From contig JAJNNQ010000006.1 of the NCBI GenBank assembly GCA_027886175.1, positions 14,599,001 through 14,663,000 on the forward strand: a stretch of 64,000 bases of DNA, read 5' to 3'. Shown piece after piece: positions 25,130 through 36,289 of this stretch; within the stretch, counting starts at the first letter, position 1, and each line of letters begins with the position of its first letter. The notes under the pieces are model-generated. The model was not told the DNA's origin and ran no database searches. It saw only the letters and a program-made list of their open reading frames with translations. This DNA comes from Phylloscopus collybita (Eukaryota; Chordata; Aves; Passeriformes; Phylloscopidae). The translations under genes and the position numbers were made by a program.

Positions 25130-25500
25130 TCCAGCCTGTGTCCCCTTTGCCCCTCTCTGCTGAAGTCTACTTTGGACATGTGGGACTCTGCTCAGGCTAT
25201 GGGTTTCAGCTGCTGCCTTCCCATTTGAAAATTTAATTAGTAGAGCAATTTAGCAATATCCCAGAGACACACAGAGACATGCACACTCACACAGATGACC
25301 ACACACAGGACCCACAGCCACGTCCCCTGCTCCCCTTGGGCTGGCAGAGGCAGAAGGCACCAGTGCAGCACACATTACTCCATCCGTTCAAAAGCACGTG
25401 CACATTCATGGATTCCCCCAGCACCAACCTGGCTCTTCTGCCTGCCTGGCACTCACTGTCTGCCCCAGCTTGGACGTTACTTTTCATATTCACACCGATC
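25130..25500. other. GC-richer patch with CA-rich run, origin unknown
   Basis: About 370 bases stand out by higher G+C content. A run rich in CACA and ACACAC lies at 25265-25310 and is followed by C-rich sequence. Overlapping open frames of 68 to 79 codons occur on both strands, as expected for stop-poor GC-richer DNA. It could be a diverged repeat fragment or an old regulatory region. I could not match it to a family. Confidence 0.35.
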
Positions 25501-25796
25501 TAACATCAGCGGTGTTTATAATTTTCCATCTTAAAATAATTTTTATGTGCATTTAACAAAGCAATGTAGCATATAGAGGGAACACTGGCTCTGGCATTCA
25601 ATCTGTGCCAGTATTTTCTAATATATACTAACTCAGAGTGGCTTTCATTTACAGAAGACCAAGACATGTTTTCCTTTGTACATATCTATGAATATCAGGG
25701 AGAAGAAAAATCGTGATTTGTAAGATCACAAAGTAGGAAACATGCCAGAGTTCAAGTTTGGAGAATACTCTGGGGAACACGGTGTGAATCTTGGGG

Positions 25797-25878
25797 ATGG
25801 TCCTGTGCAGGGCCAGAAGTTGGAGTTGATGGTCCTTGTGGGTCCCTTCCAACTCAGCATATTCTGTGGTTCTGTGAA
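25797..25878 (+). mobile_element. CR1 LINE 3'-end fragment
   Basis: The segment reads 'ggggatggtcctgtgcaggg', then 'ccagaagttggagttgatgg' and 'gtgggtcccttccaactcag', and closes with 'attctgtggttctgtga'. These are, in order, the hallmark blocks of an avian CR1 3' terminus in plus orientation, with a degraded ATTCTATGATTCTGTGA tail. It is 5'-truncated, as is usual for CR1. Confidence 0.8.
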
Positions 25879-26099
25879 ACAGGAAATCCTCCCCACAGGG
25901 TCTCCATGACAGAAGACACACAGGAGCATGATGTGACACACCCATGAGGCCAAGGAGACTGAGTGCAAACGTTTCCACAGGTACACCCAGCTGGGTGCCC
26001 TGATAAGTCTGTGGCAATGGCTCCTGCAGCTATTCGCCTGTTCACCTGAGAGAGAAGAAGCTGAGCAGAGAAGTTGCTCATTTTCACAGCTTTAGCAGC
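25879..26099. other. Spacer between two CR1 3' ends, no gene seen
   Basis: About 220 bases separate the two CR1 ends. Minus-strand open frames of 86 to 122 codons cross this region and run into the CR1 fragment, so they are not credible genes. Confidence 0.5.
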
Positions 26100-26294
26100 T
26101 GAAAGGGCTGTCAAGCATTGGAAAAAGCTGCCCAGGAAAACGATTGACTCGCTATGCTTAATGCTATTTAAAAGATATATGCATGTGACACAAGGATAAT
26201 ATTTAGTGGTGGTTCACTTTTAATGCTGGGTTAATGATTGAATTCCATGATCTTAGAGATCTATTCCAACAGAAAGTATTCTATGAATCTATGT
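26100..26294 (+). mobile_element. CR1 LINE 3'-end fragment, second copy
   Basis: The start 'gaaagggctgtcaagcattg' followed by 'gctgcccagg' corresponds to the CR1 block 'AGGGTTGTCAAGCATTGGAA..GCTGCCCAGGG'. Downstream come 'tttagtggtggttca', 'ccatgatcttagagatctat' and a terminal 'attctatgaatctatg'. The orientation is plus. This copy belongs to a different 3'-end type from the fragment at 25797-25878, so the two are separate insertions. Confidence 0.8.
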
Positions 26295-26869
26295 AGCAAT
26301 TCCTGAGAACAAAAAATAACAGCCATTTTTAGTATAGGAAAGATAATTCATTTTAAGACAAATATTTTCTGCTTTAAGACAACAAAGTAAAATTTCATAC
26401 AAGATCTTTTATTTACTTGATTAGAGTAAATGTAAATCACTCTGTAGAGTATAAAATGGCAACAAAATGCCACATTTATATTTTAGTCTGTCCTGACCCA
26501 CTGATGCCTGGTTTCCCAACTCTGACATTTGGGGTCTAAGATGATTTCAGTTAAGGACATGCAGCACTGCAAAAACTGATGTTAATATACTTACAGTATA
26601 CTTAGGACTTATTAGTTTCCAAATACACAATTTCCCTTGGCTGCAAGCTCAGCTTGTGCCTGCTGTGAGCAATTTTTGTGGCTGGACTTACAATCCAAGT
26701 TGCCACTTTTGGCTCACACAAAGGCATTTACTATCCTTAGAGTCTCATTCTAAATAAACTAGCATTAAAAAAGGAATAAAAACAGATTATAAGGGGAAAT
26801 ATTAGTGAATTTCCTTTTGTAACTGGCTAGATTTCTCTCTGGGGCCAGGTATGACTAACATGTGCTGAC

Positions 26870-26898
26870 TGAAAATGGGTCTAAGAGACCCATTTTCA
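26870..26898. repeat. Perfect inverted repeat, 13-bp arms, 3-base loop
   Basis: The arm at 26870-26882 (tgaaaatgggtct) is exactly complementary to 26886-26898, with loop 'aag'. The stem is too short for a microRNA precursor. A palindromic duplication or cruciform-capable site is the simplest reading. Confidence 0.85.
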
Positions 26899-27053
26899 AA
26901 ATCCTGCAAGAGTTTTATAAAATATTTTTTGAGTCAAACCTGTTAATTTCAGGAAGGGTAAATTCAAAGATTTGGTTTAGCCCACTAGATATGTACAAAT
27001 ACCATGGTTCTTTCATAAACAACTGGTTTCCAACCAGCTTCTTTGTTCTGGCC

Positions 27054-27076
27054 ATGTATGTATGTATGTATGTATG
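27054..27076 (+). repeat. (TGTA)n microsatellite
   Basis: About five and a half perfect tetranucleotide units (atgtatgtatgtatgtatg). Confidence 0.9.
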
Positions 27077-28100
27077 GAACTCTGCCTTGTATTGTACTGT
27101 GACACTGTGGGTGCCATAAGAAATTCATTGTAGAAAATTTGTGGGTGTGAAATTTTCCATACAGATCTGCTGTAAAGTGCAGTATGTGGAAGAACATTTA
27201 TTTATTTACTTATTTATATGTGGGAAAGTAGATTATATTAGAAACCTTACTGCAAGAGTTAGCTGTGTGCAGACATGTAACAGAATAAAATAACGAGGCA
27301 TGAATGCCTAATCCAAGTTAGTTCAAAACCTCACTGACCATTATGAACTGATTTCATAATCTTTGAGCCCTACCTTTGTCTGTAGAATATGTATGCTGAA
27401 TTATTTCAAATAACAAAAATAACTGAAGAAAATTATAAGATAATTGCGAAAAGTCCAGAAAAAAAATAATATTGTAATATTTGTTAATAAAGTTACTGTG
27501 TTTGATTTGCTGAAATTGTGTTTTTCAAGAGGTGCCTGAATCAAAGGCAAAAGACAGAGGCTACAATTTGATTAATGACTTATGTAATGCAGAACGATAT
27601 TTTTAAACTCAATTCCTTGAAATTAAGCACAATACATCAATCCATTACAATTCTTACTAGTCTACTGAAAACTAATATGCACTTCTGAGGCTTCCAAAAA
27701 TATTTGCCTTTGAGGATATTTGATGCATTAATGCTTTAGAAAAGCTGAGGCATCTGTCCCACAAATTATCTCTAAGTGAAGGCTGAAACTCTCAGTGTTT
27801 TCAACAAGACATGAGTAATTTATGTAATGATCTAATGAACTTTTATCCTACCTGGATAAAATTATAACAGAAAAAGTTTCCCCACTGACATTAACAGCTG
27901 TTATTGTAGATACTTTTCTTAAAGGCAGACTGGAGGCAATCATCAAGGAGTAAAGTTCCATCTACCACAAGCAAAGATTTACTTTGCCTGTCAAAGTTTG
28001 AAAAAGGATATTGCTGTAAACAAGTTTCATTTAAAAGTCTCCAGTATGCTCAGTTTGCTGAAATTTTTTTTCATCCTGGTTATTCTACATCTTTAACATT

Positions 28101-28137
28101 AAAAAAAAAAAAAAAAAAAACCAAAAAAAACCACAAA
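28101..28137 (+). repeat. A20 run continuing as A/C-rich tract
   Basis: Twenty A residues are followed by 'ccaaaaaaaaccacaaaa'. This is one of several A/C-rich tracts of similar texture in the window. Confidence 0.85.
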
Positions 28138-29207
28138 ATCTTTTTTATATTATTCCTAGAGAACTCTGGCCCAGAAATTAAGTGATGTAGTCTCCCATGT
28201 TTCTCTGTATACTCGCATGTCTGTCATAATTTTCATCCTGAAGTCTAACTGGAATAAGAACCTTGAAAACTGTTGATTAAAACATTTAATATCTGAATTG
28301 ATCCATACTATGCATTTTATCTGCCTCTAATATTGGTTTCAAGCACAAAACAACCAAAAAAACCTCCAACCAATATAATGTATCTGCCTATTTGGCAGTA
28401 ATAGCAGGGATGGATTGTGCACAAAACTGCACACACTGGAAAATAATAAATGAGTCTACAATAACTCATTTGGCAGATTCTTTGACCAATGACTGGAACT
28501 AATGGGTTCAGTGTTGCAGTTGCTCAGCAAGGGTTCCCTCCTATAAGTTTCAAGGTATAGCAAAGGAACATTGACCTTGCCTCAAAATTAATTGTAGACA
28601 TCAGAGCAGAAATGAGTAAGTAAACATATTTCTTACTCAAGGGAGCTGGAAAGACACTGGTGTGAGGCCTGAGGACATTGCAGGCAATGTTCTTGTAATT
28701 TGCAAAGAAGACCTTCAAAGTTTCTTTTGATTGTACATGTGAACATGGTACTTTTTGAAGGTGTCAAGCTGAAATTCTTGGTTTGCTATTCACAAAAATG
28801 AGATTTATAGTTGAACAGGAAAATACTTGCTTCACCTTTATGTCTAAAAAAGGCTGGCTGCTAGCAAAATTAGATGTTTGGGAAAACAGTTTTCTGTAAC
28901 AGTTTAAACCCAGATGCCACTTGGTCAGAGAATATTACTAAAACGTGGCTGTCTTGTAACAAGCATGATAGTAAAAAAAGGCCTGATGTTTTCAACAAAC
29001 TCTGAACTCATTTTTACAGGAGTGGGCAAGGTTTTAGGAGCATGAGCTTTCTTTCTTTGTTGGAAACTGGACAAGGACTGTTTGTATGAGCATGAAAAGG
29101 AGTAGAATTTTGTAAACCATTCCTCTAGGGCAGTGAGAAAGACTTAGCAGAGAGGTTTTATGTGTTATTTGGTCTTTGGTTTAGGCTGTGTAGTGTGGTG
29201 TTATGCA

Positions 29208-29225
29208 TTTTGGTTTCTTTGTGGT

Positions 29226-29281
<56 letters not shown>

Positions 29282-29304
29282 CTATTGTGTGTTTTGGTTT
29301 CTTT
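29208..29304 (-). repeat. T55 homopolymer bracketed by 13-bp direct repeats
   Basis: Fifty-five consecutive T occupy 29227-29281. The 13-mer 'ttttggtttcttt' occurs at 29208-29220 and again at 29292-29304, so the tract sits inside a direct repeat like a target-site duplication. Read on the minus strand, this is a long poly(A) with almost no body between the repeats. That would fit a LINE-machinery insertion of little more than a tail. The 13-mer is itself T-rich, so chance or slippage remains possible. Confidence 0.5.
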
Positions 29305-30521
29305 TTAATATAATTTATTTATATTTTTTCTGATTTTCAGTGTGTCAGGTGAAAATTGTCTTCTGTTTATTTCTGACCACATCTTTGTCTTTATAAGGCT
29401 AGGTAATTCCAGAAGTCAGTAGTAGGATATTTTTTTTTAATGACTAGCAAGCCTAGGAAGTATTGATAAAGCCTAATGTAAACAACTACATCTGATCTGT
29501 GGAAAGACAGAAAAAAATGGAAAAAAGTATTCAAGGAAGTGATTGTTCTCACCCTAAAATGTACAGCTATTGATGAGTAATACAGTGAAGTGCACTTTTT
29601 CTCCATTGTTTATATATAGAATATAGTAAGAAAAGCTCAGAATATAGAGTTCAGAGATCTAAGTTAGACAAGAATCCAAGCCTTCATATCTCATACCTTA
29701 ATTTATAAACATACATTACAGGTATGGGTAAATAAAAGCTGTAGGATAGATTAGAACACAGTTAAAATATATTAGTGTGGTACTGATGTTTTCACATAAA
29801 TGATATTATAAATTATTTAGAACATTAAAAGAATTAAAAGAAGAAGGCAAATTAAAATTAGCTAAGGAGAGATTAACTTGAGTGAATATCTGGTGACATT
29901 TAAGATGTCTTGGGGTAGAAATTAGGATCAGATTTTTTGCTTCTTGAAAATTTAAACAAATTAATTTCACTCTGAATGCTTATGTTCACACAATGGGATT
30001 CTGCTCTAGAGATGAGGTTCAGCTTGCAAATTGAGACACATTTCATTATCCCTCTGCTGTCATTTTACCCAATGGAGACATGGTCAATAAGACATTACAT
30101 AAAATAGTCAATGGAGTCTGAACAACAGTACACCCTCATAAATTTGGAACTTAAATTCAGCAAGCTACATAGCTCTCTAGGTTTCCTTGAATTTACTCGC
30201 CAGGTCTACTGCATATGGATATCCTGATTGAAACATTTGTGCTTTCCTGACTCATTTGAATGCCTTGGATAACATGGATTGTCTCAAATCTCTTTAAACA
30301 CCCACAGCCAAAACCTGAATCAAGCTTCTAAATTTAGATTACTTAATCTCTAGCTGAAGCCCATTGAAATGTGTTAGGGATACTCAAATGACCAAAGATA
30401 TGCAAATTTTAATTGCAATTAAACAACAACAACAGAATGAATGTAATTTAGAAGATATTTTAAATAGTAGAAATCTACTGCTTTTTTCCCCCAGATGTTT
30501 TCATGTGTTTCTAACTGTATT
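29305..30521. other. AT-rich unique sequence, no gene seen
   Basis: Nothing beyond chance open frames is visible. The stretch immediately upstream of the solo LTR has a pyrimidine run (cttttttcccccag) at 30481-30494. Confidence 0.55.
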
Positions 30522-31100
30522 TGTTTTGGCTGGGGTGGATTTAACTTTCTTCATGGTACCTGCTTTGGGGCTGTGTTTTGGATTTGTGCTGAACACAGGG
30601 CTAATACTGTAGAGATTTTTTTTTTAATTGCTGAGCAAGGCTCACACAGAGCCAAGGCTATTCCTGTTGCCATGCTAGTGGGTAAGTTGGGGGTGCCTGG
30701 GACATTGGGAGGAGACACAGTTGGTGCAAGTGATCCAAATTGACCAAAGGGATATTCTAGACCATATGACACCATGCTCAGTACATAAAAGGGAGGGGGA
30801 AGAAGGAGTAAGATATTTGGAGTGATGGTGTTTGTCTTCCCAAGTCACCAGTACGAATGATGGGACCCTCCTTTCCTGGAGATGGCTGAACACCTCCCTG
30901 CCCATGGGAAGCAGAGAATTAATTCCTTGTTTTGCTCTCCTGTTGTGCAAGGCTTTTGCTTTCCTTGTTAAACCATCGTTATCCCAACCCACATGTTCTC
31001 TAGCTTTTACACTTCCAATTCTTGCCCTGATCCATCTGGTGGAGGAATGAGTGAGTGACTGTGTGGTAACTGGTTGTTGGTTGGAGTTCAAACCATGACA
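30522..31100 (+). mobile_element. Solo LTR of an avian endogenous retrovirus
   Basis: The 579-bp element starts with TGTTTTGGCTGGG and ends with AACCATGACA, giving the canonical TG...CA termini. It follows an LTR type I remember from bird genomes. Recognisable blocks are 'ggggctgtgttttggatttg', 'gaccaaagggatattct' with 'accatatgac', a TATA-like 'cataaaag' at 30784-30791, 'gtgtttgtcttcccaagtca', 'cctggagatggctgaacacc', and a degenerate polyadenylation region around 'gttaaacc' at 30968. The TATA-to-poly(A) order gives plus orientation. No internal gag/pol/env region and no second LTR are present, so it is a solo LTR left by recombination. Flanking bases (gtatt versus ctagc) show no clear target duplication. 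Open frames inside it on both strands, including 138 codons on the minus strand, are spurious. Confidence 0.85.
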
Positions 31101-33173
31101 CTAGCTGATATTAAAAAGAAATCATAAACTTTAGTTATTTCTTCTCTTTAAATCCACCAAGAATAAATATAGTTACAGGTATCAATGACAGTTTGACTTT
31201 CTATCTGAATATTAAATGAGGGTCATATATATATTTAAAACAAATGTTAGTGACAGAAAAAAATAGATTTTGGCACTTATAGTATTGGTATCTTAAATGA
31301 TATATTATAAAGGAATATATTAACATTATTAATTTGCATATATGTGTGCAAATTAAGTAAAATTTTATTTTTGCCATGCAACAGTACATAGATGTGCAGA
31401 GAACCTAACCAGCAAGTAATTGGAGGCATATGAATAATAATTGAGTTTAAAAGAGACACCTTATTTGTCACCACATACTTTTTATATTCTCTTATGATTT
31501 TTTTACATACATATATATATTGCCATGAAGGTGTAAAACCATATAAATGTTCATCTGCATTGACAGGTACATGAAATGTCACTCTTCTCACAAAATAAAA
31601 CAAATGGCACTGCTCATATGAATTCTTTTTTTTTTAAGCTTGTCCTACCATACATGTGTTGCATGTTTGAAAGAGGAACATAAGGTACAGAAGTAATAAT
31701 GCTGTTATGTTTGAAAGAAAATTACTGTATTTGGAGATCACTTTGTCCTGAGAAAATAATTGTTTCTTTAAGACAATGGACATTAAAAAAGTCCAAGTCT
31801 TATGAATAAAGATTCATAAAGCCACTTTTTTTTTTTTTTTTTTCCTTAAAATGCTTCTCTTCCTCTCAAGATGCTTAGAAGTTTGGTTAATTACAAGGGC
31901 TATTTCCAAAAGTGTTGAGCTCTCATTAAGATTCCATTTTTGAATTGCTGAAGAAAAAGATGAGCGTCTGCATGCTGAATGCAGTTTTTTTCATTTCTTT
32001 AGCTTGACTGCTCTGTCATTCATCCTGAACATCTTGATTTCATTGTAAGACATAAAAAAATTGTACAGCATAGGAATGAGTGTCCGTATCTGTAACCTAA
32101 AAATAATGGAGCTTTCAAATGTCTTTCAAATATCAGGGGTCTTCCACTGGCTGGTAACCAGACACACATCTATAGCAATTCGAATATGTCTAATTTAAAG
32201 TACTAAGACATAATCAATCCTTAGTGTTTGCACAGTTGCAAAACTCTGATTTACACAGATAGTTATACCTTTTAAATTTAAAGGGACTTGAATCTGAAAG
32301 TTGTTTCTTCTTGGTTTTGGATCACTCTAATTGTGTGCTCCCTGCATGGAATTGGTCCTACATGCATAGAGGTATTCTGATTGTAGCTTTTTTTATTTAT
32401 TCATTTTAGTATCCTTACTAATAGTACATCAAGCTTTCAAAGGCTATAATCAGATGTCTATAATCTAAATATTCATTGAATGTATAAATACAGAAAGTCT
32501 TTTCTTTAGTAAGAGACACTTAATGACTGGCTTAAGCATTGGTAACTCTTTATAAGGACCATAGCACTTACAGGGTTATTTTTATTTCTTAACATTTGCT
32601 ACTCCATTTCTCCAGTGTAACAGACTGCATCAAATCTTTAAGTCCTGATTTTGACTGTTTAAATTTAGAAAAAGTGAATAAAAAATTATAGGAGATGGGA
32701 AGAGCACAGCATGAAAATCATAAAAAATAAGAAGTGGAAACTATTCCAAAAAGACTATAAAGTTGCTGACAAGCAGAATATGAAATGTGGATTAAATGGG
32801 CCAGACTGCATGTTCTTTAGTGACCTCTGAAAAAATTAAATGTCCAGCAAAGTCAGGAATTAAATAGATCTTTGCCCTTGTCTGCTGTCCAAATGGACAC
32901 TTTTATTGATTCTGCTTAAGTGTCTTTGTTCAATGCTCCGATAGTCTCCCTTTGCAGCTGCACAAGAAAGATATAAGCTCTTTCTACAGTTCTAAATGCA
33001 TCCTCCCAAGGGAATGATTCCTGGCTCCAAAGTGGTGCAGATTACATCCACATACCCTGTTTAAGGCTAGATCTCCACTGAACAGATATGCCATGACCAA
33101 AGAACGTAACACTTGGGCCAGCAGCCCCTTGGGCTGCCAGAGGGCACTAGAACAGTTTGATAGATAGTGGCTT
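31101..33173. other. AT-rich unique sequence, no gene seen
   Basis: No gene is supported. A 9-bp inverted repeat (taatttgca ... tgcaaatta) lies at 31330-31355. A T18 run lies at 31826-31843. The moderately complex stretch at about 31850-32050 could be a conserved non-coding element, but this cannot be tested here. Confidence 0.5.
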
Positions 33174-33275
33174 GGGTTTTTTTGTTGCTGTTGTTTTTGT
33201 TTTTGTTTTTGTTTTTGTCTTTGTTTTGTTTTGTTTGTGTTTTGTTTTGTTTTGTTTTGTTTTGTTTTGTTTTGT
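33174..33275 (+). repeat. (GTTTTT)n / (GTTTT)n microsatellite
   Basis: A first part of 'gttttt' units gives way to 'gtttt' units with two interruptions (gtcttt and gtttgtg). The 67-codon Phe/Leu/Val-rich frame at 33167-33370 is a by-product of this repeat. Confidence 0.9.
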
Positions 33276-35159
33276 CTGGGAAGAGAGAGGTGGGGACATT
33301 GATTTTAGTTTATACTGATATAATGTGGCAGCTTTGCTGGCACTTGAGACAGGTATATATTATAAGATGAAAATGAAAGTAGATGTTTCATGCTCAGGAA
33401 TATTTCATTTGAATGTCTGGAGACATCTGAGAGTGAAACACATGCAGGAGAGGACAATAGGAACAAATGAACCTGGTTTAAAGTTGTGCATCTTGCCTTT
33501 TCTACATAAATTAGTGAAGAGAGATGTTACAACAGCACCTGAAAAGAGCTTCCTTTCTGTAGCCTTCTGGAACTTAATAGATACAGCAATCAATTACTTG
33601 ATTGATTATAATTTATGATTTCTGGTCCCCAAGGCCCTGTGTAGGGCCAGAAAGGAAGGGGCTAGATGATCGTATTAAGTAATTTCTATTATAGTATTGT
33701 CAAAAGCTTCTGACTTCCATTTGTTCCAGATAACTAAACTGATCTTTAGCTATTCTTCCATTTATTTTGTCAGCACATTTAGATTTAAAAAAGAAACTTC
33801 TTCCTTTAATTCAGTGGTTTCTTTTGTTGAAATGCATTTTGATTGTTCCAATTTTAGGCCACTAAAAGTTCAGTGCATGTGCTTAAGCAAGTTAGATTAG
33901 ACTCACATTATGGACAGAAATGAATGTGTTCAAAGGGTAGATCATTTGACCTAAGTAGGTATTCACATGAAGACGTCTGTCTAGATGTACAATTTTACTT
34001 ACATTGATTACCTTGCTCAGGATTAGACATTTTAGATCCCCATAGATGGCATGACCAGACATTAGACCTTTATCTATTGCTTTATTCATTTATTTGTTTG
34101 CTGTGTAGCATCTTAAAACTAGGTTATTTACATTCTTCAGAAGAGATTTATAAATAGTCTAACATTTTAAAAGAGAACATAGAAACTTGTTATTTATAAA
34201 AGGATTACATTATACATATATGATTAAGGATTACATTATACATATATGATTTTTATTTTTTTTTTTTTGCTTTTGCTCCTTTTGGATGGTTTATGTGGCC
34301 TCCTGGTCCTTGGAGACATTACTTTTTCCTCTCCTTTTTTTTCTTAAACTGTTTTAGCCAGGTTCAGATACAATCAAGTTGGCTTTCTCCACCATAACAC
34401 TTTGGAGGCAATTTCCTCTTCGTTTTAAATTTGTCACCGGGGAAACCTTTTTCTTCCTCTCAGCCAAACAGATGGTTTATATTTTTCATTTTTTATTTTT
34501 TTCAGTGTTTCCACTAAAAAGGTCAAGATCATCTTTGGAAAAGTGAAGTTCTGCATTTTCTTCCACTATCTAAAAAATAAAAACATATAAATTTTTCAAG
34601 TCCTTCAGGCTGTTTCTTTTTCTTCTCAAATGTAACTACTCATAGATGACTTTAGCCCTTGTCATTGTAATATCTGAAAATCTACAAGCCACTAATGAGA
34701 TTGTCCTCTGACCTTACATGCGAAAGTTCTTGGACAGCCTTGAAAGGAAAGAGTAGATTTTGGACTGATTAAGATTAAACCTTATCTTGAATTAAGGAAA
34801 GAAAGCACAAGGTAGATTAAAAGACTTTCTCCAAATTTCACCGTGAGTTTAGTCATATGAGCCAATAATAATAGTCTGACAATTTATAGCACTACATAGG
34901 AATATGAATGTGTAGAGCTGTCCCATTTCACTTAGAGTACATGTTGATTTACTCCTAAAGTGAAATATTTGATGCCCATACAAAATTGTAGTATTTTGCA
35001 TTTAAGATGAACATGCAAGAGTATGCATGTGTACTGGCAGTTACATGTCTACCAATGTTTTGTAATTTTTTGTTGTTCAAAAATGAGTTTTAATATCATC
35101 ATCAGTCTTTTCTCTATCAATCAAAGAGCAATATTAGTATCAGAATTTGTTACTAGTCT
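33276..35159. other. AT-rich unique sequence, no gene seen
   Basis: The stretch contains a perfect 26-bp tandem duplication at 34201-34252 and T-rich runs near 34258 and 34338. A fragment near 33630-33675 faintly recalls a CR1 end but is too short to call. Confidence 0.5.
34201..34251 (+). repeat. 26-bp tandem duplication
   Basis: A unit beginning 'aggattacattatacatata' occurs at 34201-34226 and again from 34227, identical over 25 bases and differing at the last position. The identity suggests a recent duplication. Confidence 0.9.
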
Positions 35160-35422
35160 ACTAGATAGAACAACAGGAAATAATGTCAAATTGTTCCAGG
35201 GGAGATTTAGACTGGATGTTAGGAAAAATTTCTTCACTGAAAGGGTTGTCAAGCATTGAAACCAGCTGCCAGGGGAAGTGGTTGAGTTTCCATCCCTAGA
35301 GGTGCCATGAGTGCACATGGCACTTAGGGACATTGTTTAGTGGTGGACTTGGCATTGTTGGGTTGGACTCCATGATCTTATAGGTCCATTCCAACCTAAA
35401 TGATTATGTTATCCTATGATTC
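35160..35422 (+). mobile_element. CR1 LINE 3'-end fragment
   Basis: The segment carries, in order, 'acaacaggaaataatgtcaa', 'gatttagactggatgttagg', 'aaaaatttcttcactgaaag', 'ggttgtcaagcattgaaacc', 'acttagggacattgtttagt', 'ggttggactccatgatctta' and 'ccattccaacctaaatgatt', with a decayed ATTCTATGATTC tail. This is the standard plus-strand avian CR1 3' terminus. It is 5'-truncated to about 263 bp and has no coding capacity. The minus-strand 70-codon frame across it is spurious. Confidence 0.9.
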
Positions 35423-36265
35423 CATTCATCTGGTTAATCACACCACATTTTAGGAATTTGTGTCTTCTCATCACATGCAATCTAGTCACTCTTCCAAGCA
35501 AGACTAGAGATTCACAGGAGTATCAGTCTTTGCTTAAGAGCTTCAGACTTGTGTTGGCTGGACAACTGTAGATCCTCCAAATTTTGTTTTCTGTTTATTC
35601 TGTATTCTACCAAACCATTTCTAACTGAACTAGATTGTCATTTTCTGAAAGTTCCTTCCTAATGAAGGTTTCTGTTCCTGAAACTCCTGAGCTATTTTCT
35701 TTACATTCAGGCACTGAAATGTCTATCTTGAAAATCTGCTGAAGTGTACTATTCTTTAGTGTGTAGGCCTGACTTGGTAAATGCATAAAGGAACTTTGCT
35801 CCTGGGTTCATAATTATATGAGCCAGAATCTAGTGCTGGAGATTATTTGCTCACTGACCCCAGTACATTAAGCTCTTTCAATGTTGTTTCCTCCTCAATT
35901 ATAGCATTTTCCATTTTCATGCTCTTATTTCCATTAGCCCCTCCACTTCACCTCCATCTACTACACCATTTGTAGTTACTGAAATCTGCGTCAAAGTTTT
36001 TTTTGGCAATATCTAAATTTACTTTAATCTTTGCCCCTATAGTTGCTGAATTACCACACTACTTCCTCCTTCTTTGTTCTCTTTTTCATTTTTGTGGCTA
36101 AAAATCTTTTTACTGTTTGTTTTAATTTCCTCTGCAAGGTCCAGCTCAGCTTGCTAGTTGGCAAGTCTTACTTCTCTCCTACATATTCTGACCTTCAAGA
36201 CATATCTTTCCGTTTAGTCAGTCTGTTCTTGCTGTTCCACATAAACTCTCAGCTTACTCCAGTAA

Positions 36266-36289
36266 TTTTTTTTTTTTTTTTTTTTTTTT
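36266..36289 (+). repeat. Poly(T) run, T24
   Basis: Twenty-four uninterrupted T residues. No retroposed body is recognisable beside it. Confidence 0.9.

Larger units (their letters stand above)
17511..25796. other. AT-rich unique sequence, no gene seen
   Basis: No gene could be supported. The stretch includes T-rich runs at about 17978-18005, a (CAA)n microsatellite at about 18238-18266, a 29-bp-period duplication at about 19771-19828, two weak candidate exons (18530-18604 minus and 19695-19753 plus), and a GC-richer patch at about 25130-25500. The remainder is ordinary AT-rich DNA with chance open frames below about 90 codons, apart from the 119-codon frame at 17752-18111. That frame spans pyrimidine-rich sequence and gives a hydrophobic, Phe-rich, unrecognisable product. 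Confidence 0.5.
26295..29207. other. AT-rich unique sequence, no gene seen
   Basis: No coding region is supported. Contents are a 13-bp-arm perfect hairpin at 26870-26898, a (TGTA)n microsatellite at 27054-27076, and an A20 run with A/C-rich continuation at 28101-28137. Confidence 0.55.

Noticed and set aside
25649..26017. 122-codon minus-strand open frame
   Set aside because: Runs antisense through a CR1 3' end into unique DNA; no recognisable domain.
30675..31091. 138-codon minus-strand open frame
   Set aside because: Lies antisense inside the solo LTR; no viral or host domain and no conserved start context.
31330..31355. 9-bp inverted repeat (taatttgca / tgcaaatta)
   Set aside because: Too short and AT-rich to be distinguished from chance; noted only in the region entry.
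33630..33700. Possible CR1 end ('gggccagaaaggaaggggct' then 'agatgatc')
   Set aside because: Only a short partial resemblance and no terminal TCTATGATTC block; not enough to call.
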